From positions 1 to 6,125 of the forward strand of contig CALJPJ010000266.1 in NCBI GenBank assembly GCA_937980625.1: 6,125 bases of DNA. The letters run 5' to 3'. Source of the stretch: an uncultured Bdellovibrionales bacterium. Lineage in GTDB: Bacteria > Bdellovibrionota > Bdellovibrionia > Bdellovibrionales > UBA1609. Below, piece by piece: positions 1 to 5,366 of this stretch (within the stretch, counting starts at the first letter, position 1; each line of letters starts with the position of its first letter). Both the position numbers and the translations under genes were made by a program. The notes beneath the pieces are model-generated. The model searched no databases. It worked only from the letters and a program-made list of their open reading frames with translations, and was not told where the DNA came from.

Positions 1-156
1 GAGCTTGGTAGTAACATTGTAAGTCTTCTTTCGTATCAGTAATTAAGCTTGGAAAGATTTAGCTATTCTTTTTTAAATTTACAGTCTTGTTTCTAATTTT
101 TTGGAGTCTACACTTGGGGGTGTTTAATCAGTCTAATCTCAAAAAAATAGTAAAAC

Positions 157-1296
157 TCAGTTAGAGCTCTCAGGCTTGGCACATAAATCTGGATTTAGAA
201 TCTCTTGACGGATTTTTGTTCCAAATACCAAAGCTTTTTTATCAATGAGCCAATCCAATTTGTCTCTTTGAATAATTGCTTCGTGAAGGTAAGCAAATAA
301 GTAATAGCGAGATTTAGAAACTTTGCCCCAAAGTGCTTTCAAAGTGAAACCCCAAAAATGATAATTAAACCCAGCTTGGTCTTCACCTAGCATTAGAGGT
401 TTCATTTTTGCAGAGACAACTGCTGCTCGGCTTCGATCACCAGCGTGAGAATCCACCAAATTTATCCAGGTAATGACTCCAAGAACAACCCAGGGATCAT
501 TATAAATCTCCATACCTTTTTGGAAAAGCTTTGAGGCCTCAATAGAAGTATTTGGTTGTTTAATTATCCAAAGAAACAATGGGCTCGCTAAAAGATTCAT
601 TTTCATAGCTTCATTAAGCCATATGTTAAATTGCGGGTGACTCTTATCTCCAATAAAGTCAGTATCGACGACTTGCATACAGTTTTTACAGTCACTACCG
701 AAATAAGGGCGGCTAGAGGTGACTTGTTTTCCACTTTTATTTTTATACACAGGCCATTGAAGGTTCTGTACTTCAGGTAAAAGGCTTTCTATTTCTGCAA
801 GTAAACTAGGGTCATTTTTTAAGTTAAATAATTTACTTTGGTCGTTCCAATAATCCACTTCTTTTTTTGCTGCGTGGAAAGCGTATGCAGATAACCAGTT
901 TTCTTTTGGAAACGAATCAAGCTTATTAAGCCCATCAAGGGCAAAGGCATTTTGAGTGAGATACTCATAATGCTTAAATAAAATTTGTGATTGACCAATA
1001 ATTGGTTGATTGACATCTAAGGCTGATGCATATTTTGAAATATCATTTTTTAAATAAGTATCGAATTCATTAATTTTTTGTTTGAAAGTTTTATTGCCAA
1101 GACCTTTATAGAGTGCACTAGATATTTGACAACTATTGGGTACAGTGGTTTCAGATTGGCTTGGTTGTCTTGTATTGTTAGATTTTTGTTCCATTAAATT
1201 TGAACATGCAATGGAAAATAAAAAAAATATTAATAAAAAAATATTAGATACAACTTTATAAAATACTGTTCTTTTGTGAAAGTCAAAATTTATCAA
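157..1296 (-). CDS. Putative lipoprotein of unknown function, 379 aa
   Basis: I do not recognise the family. The N-terminus has basic residues (H7, K8, R9, K14), then a hydrophobic run at about residues 19-30 that ends in FSIAC, with C31 as a plausible lipidated cysteine. The serine at -3 makes this a weaker than ideal lipobox. A Ser/Thr/Asn/Gln-rich linker follows (about 32-55), as is common after a lipid anchor. The rest (about 60-370) looks globular and helical, with many Trp and aromatic residues. C203 and C206 form a CxxC; C56 and C372 are the other cysteines. A charged stretch around 283-308 (DSHAGDRSRA and the residues after it) may be the most conserved part. The start is TTG: no ATG lies upstream of the signal region, and a GGAG Shine-Dalgarno sits 5 bases before the TTG. 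The next Met (35) would lose the signal. A putative promoter lies at 1347-1375. The next gene on this strand ends at a terminator, so this one is probably transcribed alone. CDS call firm, function unknown. Confidence 0.85.
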   Translation of the reverse strand: MINFDFHKRTVFYKVVSNIFLLIFFLFSIACSNLMEQKSNNTRQPSQSETTVPNSCQISSALYKGLGNKTFKQKINEFDTYLKNDISKYASALDVNQPIIGQSQILFKHYEYLTQNAFALDGLNKLDSFPKENWLSAYAFHAAKKEVDYWNDQSKLFNLKNDPSLLAEIESLLPEVQNLQWPVYKNKSGKQVTSSRPYFGSDCKNCMQVVDTDFIGDKSHPQFNIWLNEAMKMNLLASPLFLWIIKQPNTSIEASKLFQKGMEIYNDPWVVLGVITWINLVDSHAGDRSRAAVVSAKMKPLMLGEDQAGFNYHFWGFTLKALWGKVSKSRYYLFAYLHEAIIQRDKLDWLIDKKALVFGTKIRQEILNPDLCAKPESSN

Positions 1297-1346
1297 AATA
1301 GCTCCGCCTGAGGTTTATCTTTAGACTAATTTATTTGATTAATAAT

Positions 1347-1375
1347 ATTAAAGCTTGGATAATTTTTTAAATCAA
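1347..1375 (-). promoter_or_regulatory. Putative sigma-70 promoter of the 379-aa lipoprotein gene
   Basis: On the minus strand TTGATT (1370-1375) is followed after 17 bases by TTTAAT (1347-1352). This is 4/6 and 5/6 to the -35 and -10 consensus with ideal spacing, about 50 bases upstream of the TTG start. In such AT-rich DNA chance matches are common. Confidence 0.4.
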
Positions 1376-1445
1376 TGATTCAACAAAGTAATATTAAAAT
1401 ATGGACCTCAGTTAGCAAAGAAAAACTTATTTGTTAATAAAAAGA

Positions 1446-1477
1446 AAAAACCTCAATACGGGGGTATTGAGGTTTTT
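1446..1477 (-). terminator. Strong intrinsic terminator, probably bidirectional
   Basis: A perfect 14-bp inverted repeat (1446-1459 with 1464-1477) has a core of CCTCAATAC/GTATTGAGG and a GGGG loop. A-runs and T-runs flank it on both sides. Read on the minus strand, the stem is followed by TTTTTTCTTTTT, a good U-tract, and it lies 46 bases past the stop of the 177-aa exported protein gene. It separates that gene from the lipoprotein gene downstream on the same strand. Confidence 0.92.
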
Positions 1478-1489
1478 GAGTTTGTGGGG

Positions 1490-1518
1490 AAGTAAAATAT
1501 TTATAAATAATTTTACTT
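1490..1518 (-). repeat. 9-bp inverted repeat just after the stop of the 177-aa gene
   Basis: AAGTAAAAT (1490-1498) and ATTTTACTT (1510-1518) are perfect inverted arms around an 11-base AT loop. The repeat starts 5 bases beyond the stop codon. All its pairs but two are A-T, and read on the minus strand no U-tract follows. It is probably a minor 3'-UTR hairpin ahead of the real terminator. Confidence 0.5.
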
Positions 1519-1523
1519 TTTTA

Positions 1524-2057
1524 TTAATCTAAATCAGTTCTATTTTGTGTAGCATTTTTATAATTCGTGTTCACTAGGTTGGGGGAACCTAAGTTAAAAC
1601 TAATTGTCGTACCGAGCTTAATTTGGCCAGTTGGATTATTAAAGCTAACAAAGTTTGAACCTTTAAATACTGAGGTTGGTTGAGTGTCACTGTCTACTGT
1701 TGTGTAGCTAGCAATTACTGGAAATAAAACAACTTCGTCACAAGTTTGCTCTGATCTATCAGTAAGAATTATTACATTATTTTTATCAGTTAATGCTCTG
1801 TATATTTTATCGTTACACTCGTTAACTGTGCTGCTAACTACATTAGCAACAAAGCTTAGCTCTTCAATGTCTTGATCTTCGCTGGTCACAAATAGACTTA
1901 ATTTAATTTGTTCATTGGCAAACTTAATAGTACCACCTCTGAAATCAGCTGGGTCTAAGTGCTCTGGGTTGATTTGTTGACTTAGGATTTGCGAAGTTCC
2001 GGCGTTAACGTTAAATCCTGAAAGTAAAATTGCGAATGTTATAAATAAAGCTTTCAT
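1524..2057 (-). CDS. Small exported protein of unknown function, 177 aa
   Basis: I do not recognise the family. The best start is the ATG at 2057: an AAAAGGAT Shine-Dalgarno lies just upstream, and the protein then opens directly with a signal peptide (M1-K2, hydrophobic 3-15, VNA before a likely cleavage after A19). A TTG at 2123 in the same frame would add 22 polar residues in front of the signal, which is unlikely. The predicted mature part is about 158 residues, acidic, rich in Asn, Thr, Ser and alternating beta-type segments, with only two cysteines (C81, C106) that could form one disulfide. It looks like a small beta-rich periplasmic or secreted protein; the C-terminal NATQNRTDLD is polar. 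A putative promoter (2188-2216) and a 15-bp leader hairpin (2138-2172) lie upstream, and a strong terminator follows, so it is probably monocistronic. It is divergent from cbs. Confidence 0.85.
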   Translation of the reverse strand: MKALFITFAILLSGFNVNAGTSQILSQQINPEHLDPADFRGGTIKFANEQIKLSLFVTSEDQDIEELSFVANVVSSTVNECNDKIYRALTDKNNVIILTDRSEQTCDEVVLFPVIASYTTVDSDTQPTSVFKGSNFVSFNNPTGQIKLGTTISFNLGSPNLVNTNYKNATQNRTDLD

Positions 2058-2137
2058 TTTTATCCTTTTAATCGGTTCATCAATTGCTAAGGAGGGTTTT
2101 GCCATAAAATTGTCATTTCTCAAAATTAGTCTTGATA

Positions 2138-2172
2138 ATCAATATTCATTAGATTTACTAATGAATATTGAT
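2138..2172 (-). repeat. Perfect 15-bp inverted repeat in the leader of the 177-aa gene
   Basis: ATCAATATTCATTAG (2138-2152) and CTAATGAATATTGAT (2158-2172) are exact inverted arms with a 5-base ATTTA loop. The repeat lies about 80 bases before the ATG at 2057 and just downstream of the putative promoter at 2188-2216. It would therefore sit in the 5' untranslated RNA, or act as a DNA operator in the cbs divergent region. It lacks a convincing U-tract and is very AT-rich, so a terminator role is less likely. Confidence 0.75.
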
Positions 2173-2187
2173 ATTTATAAAGTAAAA

Positions 2188-2216
2188 ATGTTAATGAGTA
2201 ATAGCTTCTATGCCAA
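2188..2216 (-). promoter_or_regulatory. Putative sigma-70 promoter of the 177-aa exported protein gene
   Basis: On the minus strand TTGGCA (2211-2216, 5/6 to TTGACA) is followed after exactly 17 bases by TAACAT (2188-2193, 4/6 to TATAAT). Transcription from here would give a leader of about 120 bases that includes the 15-bp hairpin. Confidence 0.45.
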
Positions 2217-2329
2217 TTAAATTTGATTTGAGAGTATGAGTTCAAAGTTTTTCATAATTCAAACTGCTAATTTGGTTGTATTCAGAGATTATTTTGGCTC
2301 ACATTATATTTTTTTATTAAGATATTTTT

Positions 2330-2349
2330 CAGATTTTTATAAAAGTCTG
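2330..2349. promoter_or_regulatory. 20-bp palindrome upstream of cbs, candidate operator
   Basis: CAGATTTTTATAAAAGTCTG is symmetric over all 20 bases except one T/G pair (positions 2334 and 2345). Its centre is TTTTATAAAA, and it ends 42 bases before the cbs start codon, where promoter or operator sites are expected. No convincing -35/-10 pair was found for cbs, so its relation to the transcription start is unknown. A regulator binding site is inference. Confidence 0.35.
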
Positions 2350-2391
2350 ATAGAGTGTTTTCTAAATTTGATTATATAGATGAGGTCTCAG

Positions 2392-3348
2392 ATGAATGTT
2401 AATGAAAATATCCTACACACCATTGGTAATACACCACTAGTAAAACTGAACAGAGTTGGCTCAGATTTAAAATGTAATTTGTACGCCAAGTGTGAGTTTA
2501 TGAACCCTGGTGGCTCTGTAAAAGATCGAATAGGTTATAAAATGGTAGTTGATGCTCAAGCTGCTGGTCGCATAAAACCAGGTGATACATTAATTGAGCC
2601 TTCAAGTGGTAATGCTGGAATTGGCATAGCCTTAGCTGGAGCTGTATTAGGTTACAAAGTCATTATAACCATGCCAGAAAAGATGAGCCATGAAAAACAG
2701 GTCGTTCTCAATGCGTTGGGGGCAGAAGTTGTTAGAACCCCCACAGAAGCGGCCTTTGACGATCCTGATAGTCATATAAGTGTGGCCAAAAAAATGGAGC
2801 AGGAATTACCAAATGCTCATATTTTAGATCAATACTCAAACCCTTCAAACCCTGGTGCCCACTATGAGGGAACTGCTGTTGAAATTTTAAGAGATTTAGA
2901 CAATAAAGTGGATATGATTGTTATGGGAGCAGGTACAGGTGGCACTATTTCTGGAGTTTCCAAAAAGATGAAAGAAGTGAGTCCTAACACCGTCATTGTA
3001 GGTGCTGACCCCGAAGGGTCGTTACTTGCTGGTCCTTCACCAATTAAGTCATATTTAGTTGAGGGTATTGGCTATGACTTTATACCTGATGTGCTGAATC
3101 GTGATTTAGTTGATCGTTGGGTTAAAACCACAGATAAAGAGTCTTTTCATTTAGCTCGTCGATTAGTTGCTGAAGAGGGATTACTGTGCGGAGGTTCTTG
3201 TGGTTCAGCCATGCAAGCGGCTTTACAAGAAGCTAAATCTTTAGAGGCTGGGCAAAACTGTGTAGTTGTTTTACCTGATAGTATTCGTAACTACTTAACC
3301 AAGCATGTAGACGATAAATGGATCAAAGAAAATAATATGGAACTATAA
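2392..3348 (+). CDS. cbs: Cystathionine beta-synthase, catalytic core only (EC 4.2.1.22), 318 aa
   Basis: A fold-type II PLP enzyme that should condense L-serine with L-homocysteine to give cystathionine, the first step of reverse transsulfuration, in the cytoplasm. Visible motifs in order: NTPLVKL (13-19); GGSVKDR with the PLP lysine K44; the asparagine loop SSGNAG (71-76, N74); the PLP-phosphate loop GTGGT (181-185); EGIGYDFIP (224-232); CGGSCGS (266-272) with S269 near the pyridine nitrogen; and LPDSIRNY (294-301). MPEKMSHEK, DPEGS, GIGYDFIP and DSIRNYLTK resemble vertebrate CBS more than O-acetylserine sulfhydrylases. The N-terminal heme region and the C-terminal CBS-domain pair are both absent, so this is a stand-alone core. 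Start: GAGG at 2382-2385 is 6 bases before the ATG at 2392, while the in-frame ATG at 2380 overlaps that site. Odd: alanine (A75) where SGNTG usually has threonine. No cystathionine gamma-lyase partner is next to it. Alternative: a cysteine synthase of the same family. Confidence 0.92.
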   Translation: MNVNENILHTIGNTPLVKLNRVGSDLKCNLYAKCEFMNPGGSVKDRIGYKMVVDAQAAGRIKPGDTLIEPSSGNAGIGIALAGAVLGYKVIITMPEKMSHEKQVVLNALGAEVVRTPTEAAFDDPDSHISVAKKMEQELPNAHILDQYSNPSNPGAHYEGTAVEILRDLDNKVDMIVMGAGTGGTISGVSKKMKEVSPNTVIVGADPEGSLLAGPSPIKSYLVEGIGYDFIPDVLNRDLVDRWVKTTDKESFHLARRLVAEEGLLCGGSCGSAMQAALQEAKSLEAGQNCVVVLPDSIRNYLTKHVDDKWIKENNMEL

Positions 3349-3353
3349 GGTAT

Positions 3354-3371
3354 ATATGCCTTAGGGCATAT
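3354..3371 (+). repeat. Short hairpin directly after the cbs stop
   Basis: ATATGCC (3354-3360) and GGCATAT (3365-3371) are perfect arms around a 4-base TTAG loop, starting 5 bases after the cbs stop. No U-tract follows, so it is not a classical intrinsic terminator. It may cap the cbs mRNA together with the large palindrome downstream. Confidence 0.5.
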
Positions 3372-3384
3372 TAATACCCACTTT

Positions 3385-3505
3385 ATTATGTAATTCCTCT
3401 GAACTCTAAGTTTGTTTAAGTCATAATGCGCGGAGTTCTCCCGTAGGGAGCTGTTTGAGCACATTATGATTTAAACAAACTTAGAGTTCAGAGGAATTAC
3501 ATAAT
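3385..3505. repeat. 121-base long hairpin between convergent cbs and menB
   Basis: Inverted arms of 44 bases (3385-3428 and 3462-3505) match at every position but one, 3420/3470, which is a G/T pair and would still wobble-pair in plus-strand RNA. The arms are AT-rich and begin ATTATGTAATTCCTC. The 33-base centre (3429-3461) is more GC-rich and carries its own small hairpin CTCCC-GTA-GGGAG (3438-3450). The structure fills the gap between two convergent genes, 36 bases after the cbs stop and 29 bases from the menB stop. In neither direction does a U-tract follow, so it is not a textbook intrinsic terminator. No target-site duplication is visible at its ends. It could stop transcription, block convergent interference or 3' decay, or be a non-autonomous element. 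Confidence 0.95.
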
Positions 3506-3534
3506 TTCGGTCGGGTTAATAATTTATTAAAAAA

Positions 3535-4410
3535 TTAAAAGTGCCACGGAAATTTTGTAAAATCTTGTGGTCTTTTTTCTAAGAAGGCGTCTTTGCCTTC
3601 AGTGGCTTCATCGGTGTCGTAGGCCAGTCGTGTGGCCTCACCAGCAAAAACTTGCTGCCCCACCATTCCGTCATCAGTTAAGTTAAAGGCAAATTTTAGC
3701 ATTCGAATGGCTGTGGGGCTTTTACTATTGATTTCTTTGCACCACTTTAAAGCCTCTATTTCAAGTTGCTCGTGCGGAATAGATGCATTGACCATTCCCA
3801 TTTGAAAAGCTTCATCGGCACTGTAGTTTCGTCCTAAAAAAAATATTTCTCGAGCTCTTTTTTGCCCAACCATTTTAGCTAAATAAGCCGAGCCATAGCC
3901 GCCATCAAAGCTGGCGACATCAGCATCAGTTTGTTTAAAAATAGCATGCTCTTTACTGGCTAAGGTTAAATCACAAACAACATGTAATGAGTGACCGCCA
4001 CCAACGGCCCAGCCAGGAACTACACAAACTACAACCTTGGGCATAAATCGAATAAGCCTTTGTACTTCGAGTATGTGAAGGCGACCATGAGAAACTTGAT
4101 TTCCATATTGGTAGCCACTGCGACCACGAATGCGTTGGTCACCTCCAGAGCAAAAAGACCAACCATTATCTTTGGGAGAAGGGCCATTACCAGTAAGTAT
4201 AACAGTGCCCACGTCTCGAGACTGTCTGGCATGCTCTAAAGCCGTGTAGAGTTCATCCACTGTTTGTGGCCGAAAGGCATTGCGAACTTCAGGTCGGTTA
4301 AAAGCCACCCGCACAGTACCTTGGTTTTTAGCTTTGTGATAAGTTATATCTGTGAAGTTAAACTCGTTAACTTCGCTCCAATCCTCAGAGTTAAAAATAT
4401 CACTAACCAT
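3535..4410 (-). CDS. menB: 1,4-dihydroxy-2-naphthoyl-CoA synthase MenB (EC 4.1.3.36), 291 aa
   Basis: A crotonase-fold enzyme that closes the naphthoate ring by intramolecular Claisen condensation of o-succinylbenzoyl-CoA, in cytoplasmic menaquinone synthesis. Diagnostic segments: FNRPEVRNAFRPQT (37-50); the oxyanion-hole region SFCSGGDQRIRG (85-96); GWAVGGGHSLHVVCDLT (133-149); FKQTDADVASFDGG (158-171); VGQKRAREIFFLGR (181-194); the C-terminal SPTAIRMLK (231-239), Y264 and KRPQDFTKFPWHF (279-291). Length is normal for MenB. D162 in QTDADV stands where E. coli MenB has glycine (QTGPKV), so this is the bicarbonate-independent (type II) form with an acidic side chain as base. S167 is the conserved SFDGG serine. 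The ATG at 4410 is chosen because AAGG lies 8 bases upstream; the GTG at 4419 almost touches that site. No other men gene is adjacent. The gene is divergent from the 93-aa gene and convergent with cbs. Confidence 0.97.
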   Translation of the reverse strand: MVSDIFNSEDWSEVNEFNFTDITYHKAKNQGTVRVAFNRPEVRNAFRPQTVDELYTALEHARQSRDVGTVILTGNGPSPKDNGWSFCSGGDQRIRGRSGYQYGNQVSHGRLHILEVQRLIRFMPKVVVCVVPGWAVGGGHSLHVVCDLTLASKEHAIFKQTDADVASFDGGYGSAYLAKMVGQKRAREIFFLGRNYSADEAFQMGMVNASIPHEQLEIEALKWCKEINSKSPTAIRMLKFAFNLTDDGMVGQQVFAGEATRLAYDTDEATEGKDAFLEKRPQDFTKFPWHF

Positions 4411-4433
4411 TTTACACACCTTTTAAACTTCAA

Positions 4434-4460
4434 TTGACTAAAATCACATTACTACATAAT
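4434..4460 (+). promoter_or_regulatory. Putative promoter of the 93-aa exported protein gene
   Basis: TTGACT (4434-4439, 5/6 to TTGACA) and CATAAT (4455-4460, 5/6 to TATAAT) point toward the 93-aa gene 57 bases downstream. The 15-base spacer is shorter than the ideal 17, which lowers confidence. It overlaps the candidate menB promoter on the other strand. Confidence 0.35.
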
Positions 4461-4477
4461 TAAATTTACTTTAACAA
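4449..4477 (-). promoter_or_regulatory. Putative promoter of menB
   Basis: On the minus strand TTGTTA (4472-4477) and TAGTAA (4449-4454) are separated by 17 bases and lie 39 bases before the menB start. Each box is an imperfect match. If both calls are right, menB and the 93-aa gene share overlapping divergent promoters. Confidence 0.3.
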
Positions 4478-4516
4478 GGAAATATCGCCTTTTGAACTCT
4501 GGCGTGAGGAGAAAAT

Positions 4517-4798
4517 ATGAAATTTTTATTATTATATTTAATTTTTAGTGTCAGCACTGCACTTGCATCGGATTGGTCGGCACAAGACATATGTAATGTT
4601 CAAGCTGATTATGTTGAAAACTTTTGTCAAAAATATATCGACCATGAAGCTGATGTTTTAAAGCGTTGTTTAGTAAATGAAATGGAAGTTCAAGATTTTT
4701 ATCTAAAAAAAGATTTTATCGTTGATTCTGATTTAACTGTTTTTTGTATGCCACAAGTTTTATTCAATTCTGATAAATTTGGTTTTAATTTTCAATAA
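4517..4798 (+). CDS. Small exported four-cysteine protein of unknown function, 93 aa
   Basis: I do not recognise the family. An excellent Shine-Dalgarno, GAGGAG (4506-4511), lies 5 bases before the ATG, which supports a real gene despite its size. Residues 1-17 form a clear signal peptide: K2, hydrophobic 3-12, and ALA with a likely cleavage after A17. The mature part of about 76 residues begins SDW and is acidic. It holds four cysteines (C26, C37, C51, C77), enough for two disulfides, consistent with a periplasmic or secreted location. C26 to about residue 66 looks helical (ADYVENFCQKYIDHEADVLK within it), and the last 20 residues are hydrophobic/aromatic. Free soluble protein is more likely than lipoprotein because there is no lipobox. 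It is divergent from menB and is followed by more than 700 bases without a gene, so it is probably monocistronic. Confidence 0.8.
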   Translation: MKFLLLYLIFSVSTALASDWSAQDICNVQADYVENFCQKYIDHEADVLKRCLVNEMEVQDFYLKKDFIVDSDLTVFCMPQVLFNSDKFGFNFQ

Positions 4799-4818
4799 AC
4801 TTTTTATTTGCATAGAAC

Positions 4819-4846
4819 TTAAGTGGTTGTATTAATGGTCACTTAA
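4819..4846 (+). repeat. Weak hairpin after the 93-aa gene
   Basis: TTAAGTG (4819-4825) and CACTTAA (4840-4846) are perfect 7-bp arms with a 14-base loop that can add G-U pairs. It starts 20 bases after the stop codon and is followed by AATTTA only. It is a possible weak terminator element. Confidence 0.35.
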
Positions 4847-4850
4847 ATTT

Positions 4851-4878
4851 ACTTCTCAAGAGTCTCTTGTTAAGAAGT
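4851..4878 (+). repeat. Bulged hairpin upstream of the long palindrome
   Basis: ACTTCT-CAAGA (4851-4861) pairs with TCTTG (4865-4869) and, past a TTA bulge, AGAAGT (4873-4878). The loop is GTC. This gives 11 pairs with one 3-base bulge, ending 5 bases before the long palindrome. It lacks a good U-tract. Confidence 0.5.
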
Positions 4879-4883
4879 TAAAT

Positions 4884-5055
4884 ATTACAAATAAAGCTAA
4901 AACCTTATTTACTTATTTCTTTTCAGATTGTCGCGTCGCGCTTCGCGTATCCGCATCTGCGTCACCTGAGAGGTGATGCTGTGCGAAGACGCGATGCTGC
5001 CGTAAGTGTAATCTGAAGAGAAATAAGTAAATAAGGTTTTAGCTTTATTTGTAAT
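4884..5055. repeat. 172-base long hairpin with a GC-rich structured core
   Basis: Arms of 46 bases (4884-4929 and 5010-5055) are inverted copies with a single T/G difference (4921/5018) that still wobble-pairs in plus-strand RNA. They are AT-rich and begin ATTACAAATAAAGC. The 80-base centre (4930-5009) is strikingly GC-rich and also folds on nearly the same axis: TCGCGT (4931-4936) with ACGCGA (4989-4994), CTTCGC (4941-4946) with GCGAAG (4983-4988) across a CGCG bulge, and an apical stem 4959-4967 with 4971-4979 (GCGTCACCT, one G-U pair) closed by a GAG loop. On the plus strand the base of the stem runs into TTTTTA, so it could work as a terminator for the 93-aa gene, yet it is far larger than needed. 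No target-site duplication is visible. Confidence 0.95.
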
Positions 5056-5366
5056 TTTTAGGGCATCATAGCCTAGACATTCGCACAGAATTAAATAATT
5101 AACTTTTAAAATTGAACCTAAGTCGGGAGTGTAATTATTAATATTTAAAATTAATTACTAACCTATAATTTTATGACCTTAAATTTCAACTCATAGATTA
5201 GGCTTAATTAATTAAATTATTAAAATTATTTATAAAATTTCATTATGAAAATCGTTTGATCTGACCCCGCAAAAATAGAGTTCAGTCTTTTGTCGAGTAA
5301 AATAAATTAAACATATTTAGCTAAAATTAACATGCTTCTATGTTCGTCTCATATTGATAAGCAAAA

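Noticed and set aside
1..42. Possible 3' end of a plus-strand gene (ELGSNIVSLLSYQ then TAA)
   Set aside because: Only 13 codons are visible, with no motif. An open frame of this length is expected by chance, so it is not listed as a gene.
819..1016. 65-codon minus-strand frame inside the lipoprotein gene
   Set aside because: Out-of-frame shadow of the longer gene with a lipoprotein signal.
2058..2123. N-terminal extension of the 177-aa protein from a TTG at 2123
   Set aside because: It would put 22 polar residues before a normal signal peptide, and the ATG at 2057 has its own good ribosome site.
2240..2275. Second FliA-type promoter near CAAAGTTT upstream of cbs
   Set aside because: No GCCGAT-like box follows at 11 bases; the -10 half does not match.
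2173..2391. Riboswitch or T-box in the cbs leader
   Set aside because: The stretch is AT-rich with only short dyads, and no conserved SAM riboswitch or T-box elements could be seen.
4029..4232. 67-codon minus-strand frame inside menB
   Set aside because: Out-of-frame shadow of menB.
3991..4239. 82-codon plus-strand frame inside menB
   Set aside because: Antisense shadow of a firmly identified gene, without a ribosome site or recognisable product.
3385..5055. Integron attC sites as an explanation of the two long hairpins
   Set aside because: The ends lack the paired RYYYAAC and GTTRRRY core motifs, and the arms are almost perfectly paired rather than bulged as in attC.
3385..5055. Miniature transposable elements with target duplications
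   Set aside because: No direct repeat flanks either palindrome. A family relation cannot be tested here because the arms differ in sequence. Left open as a possibility, not called.
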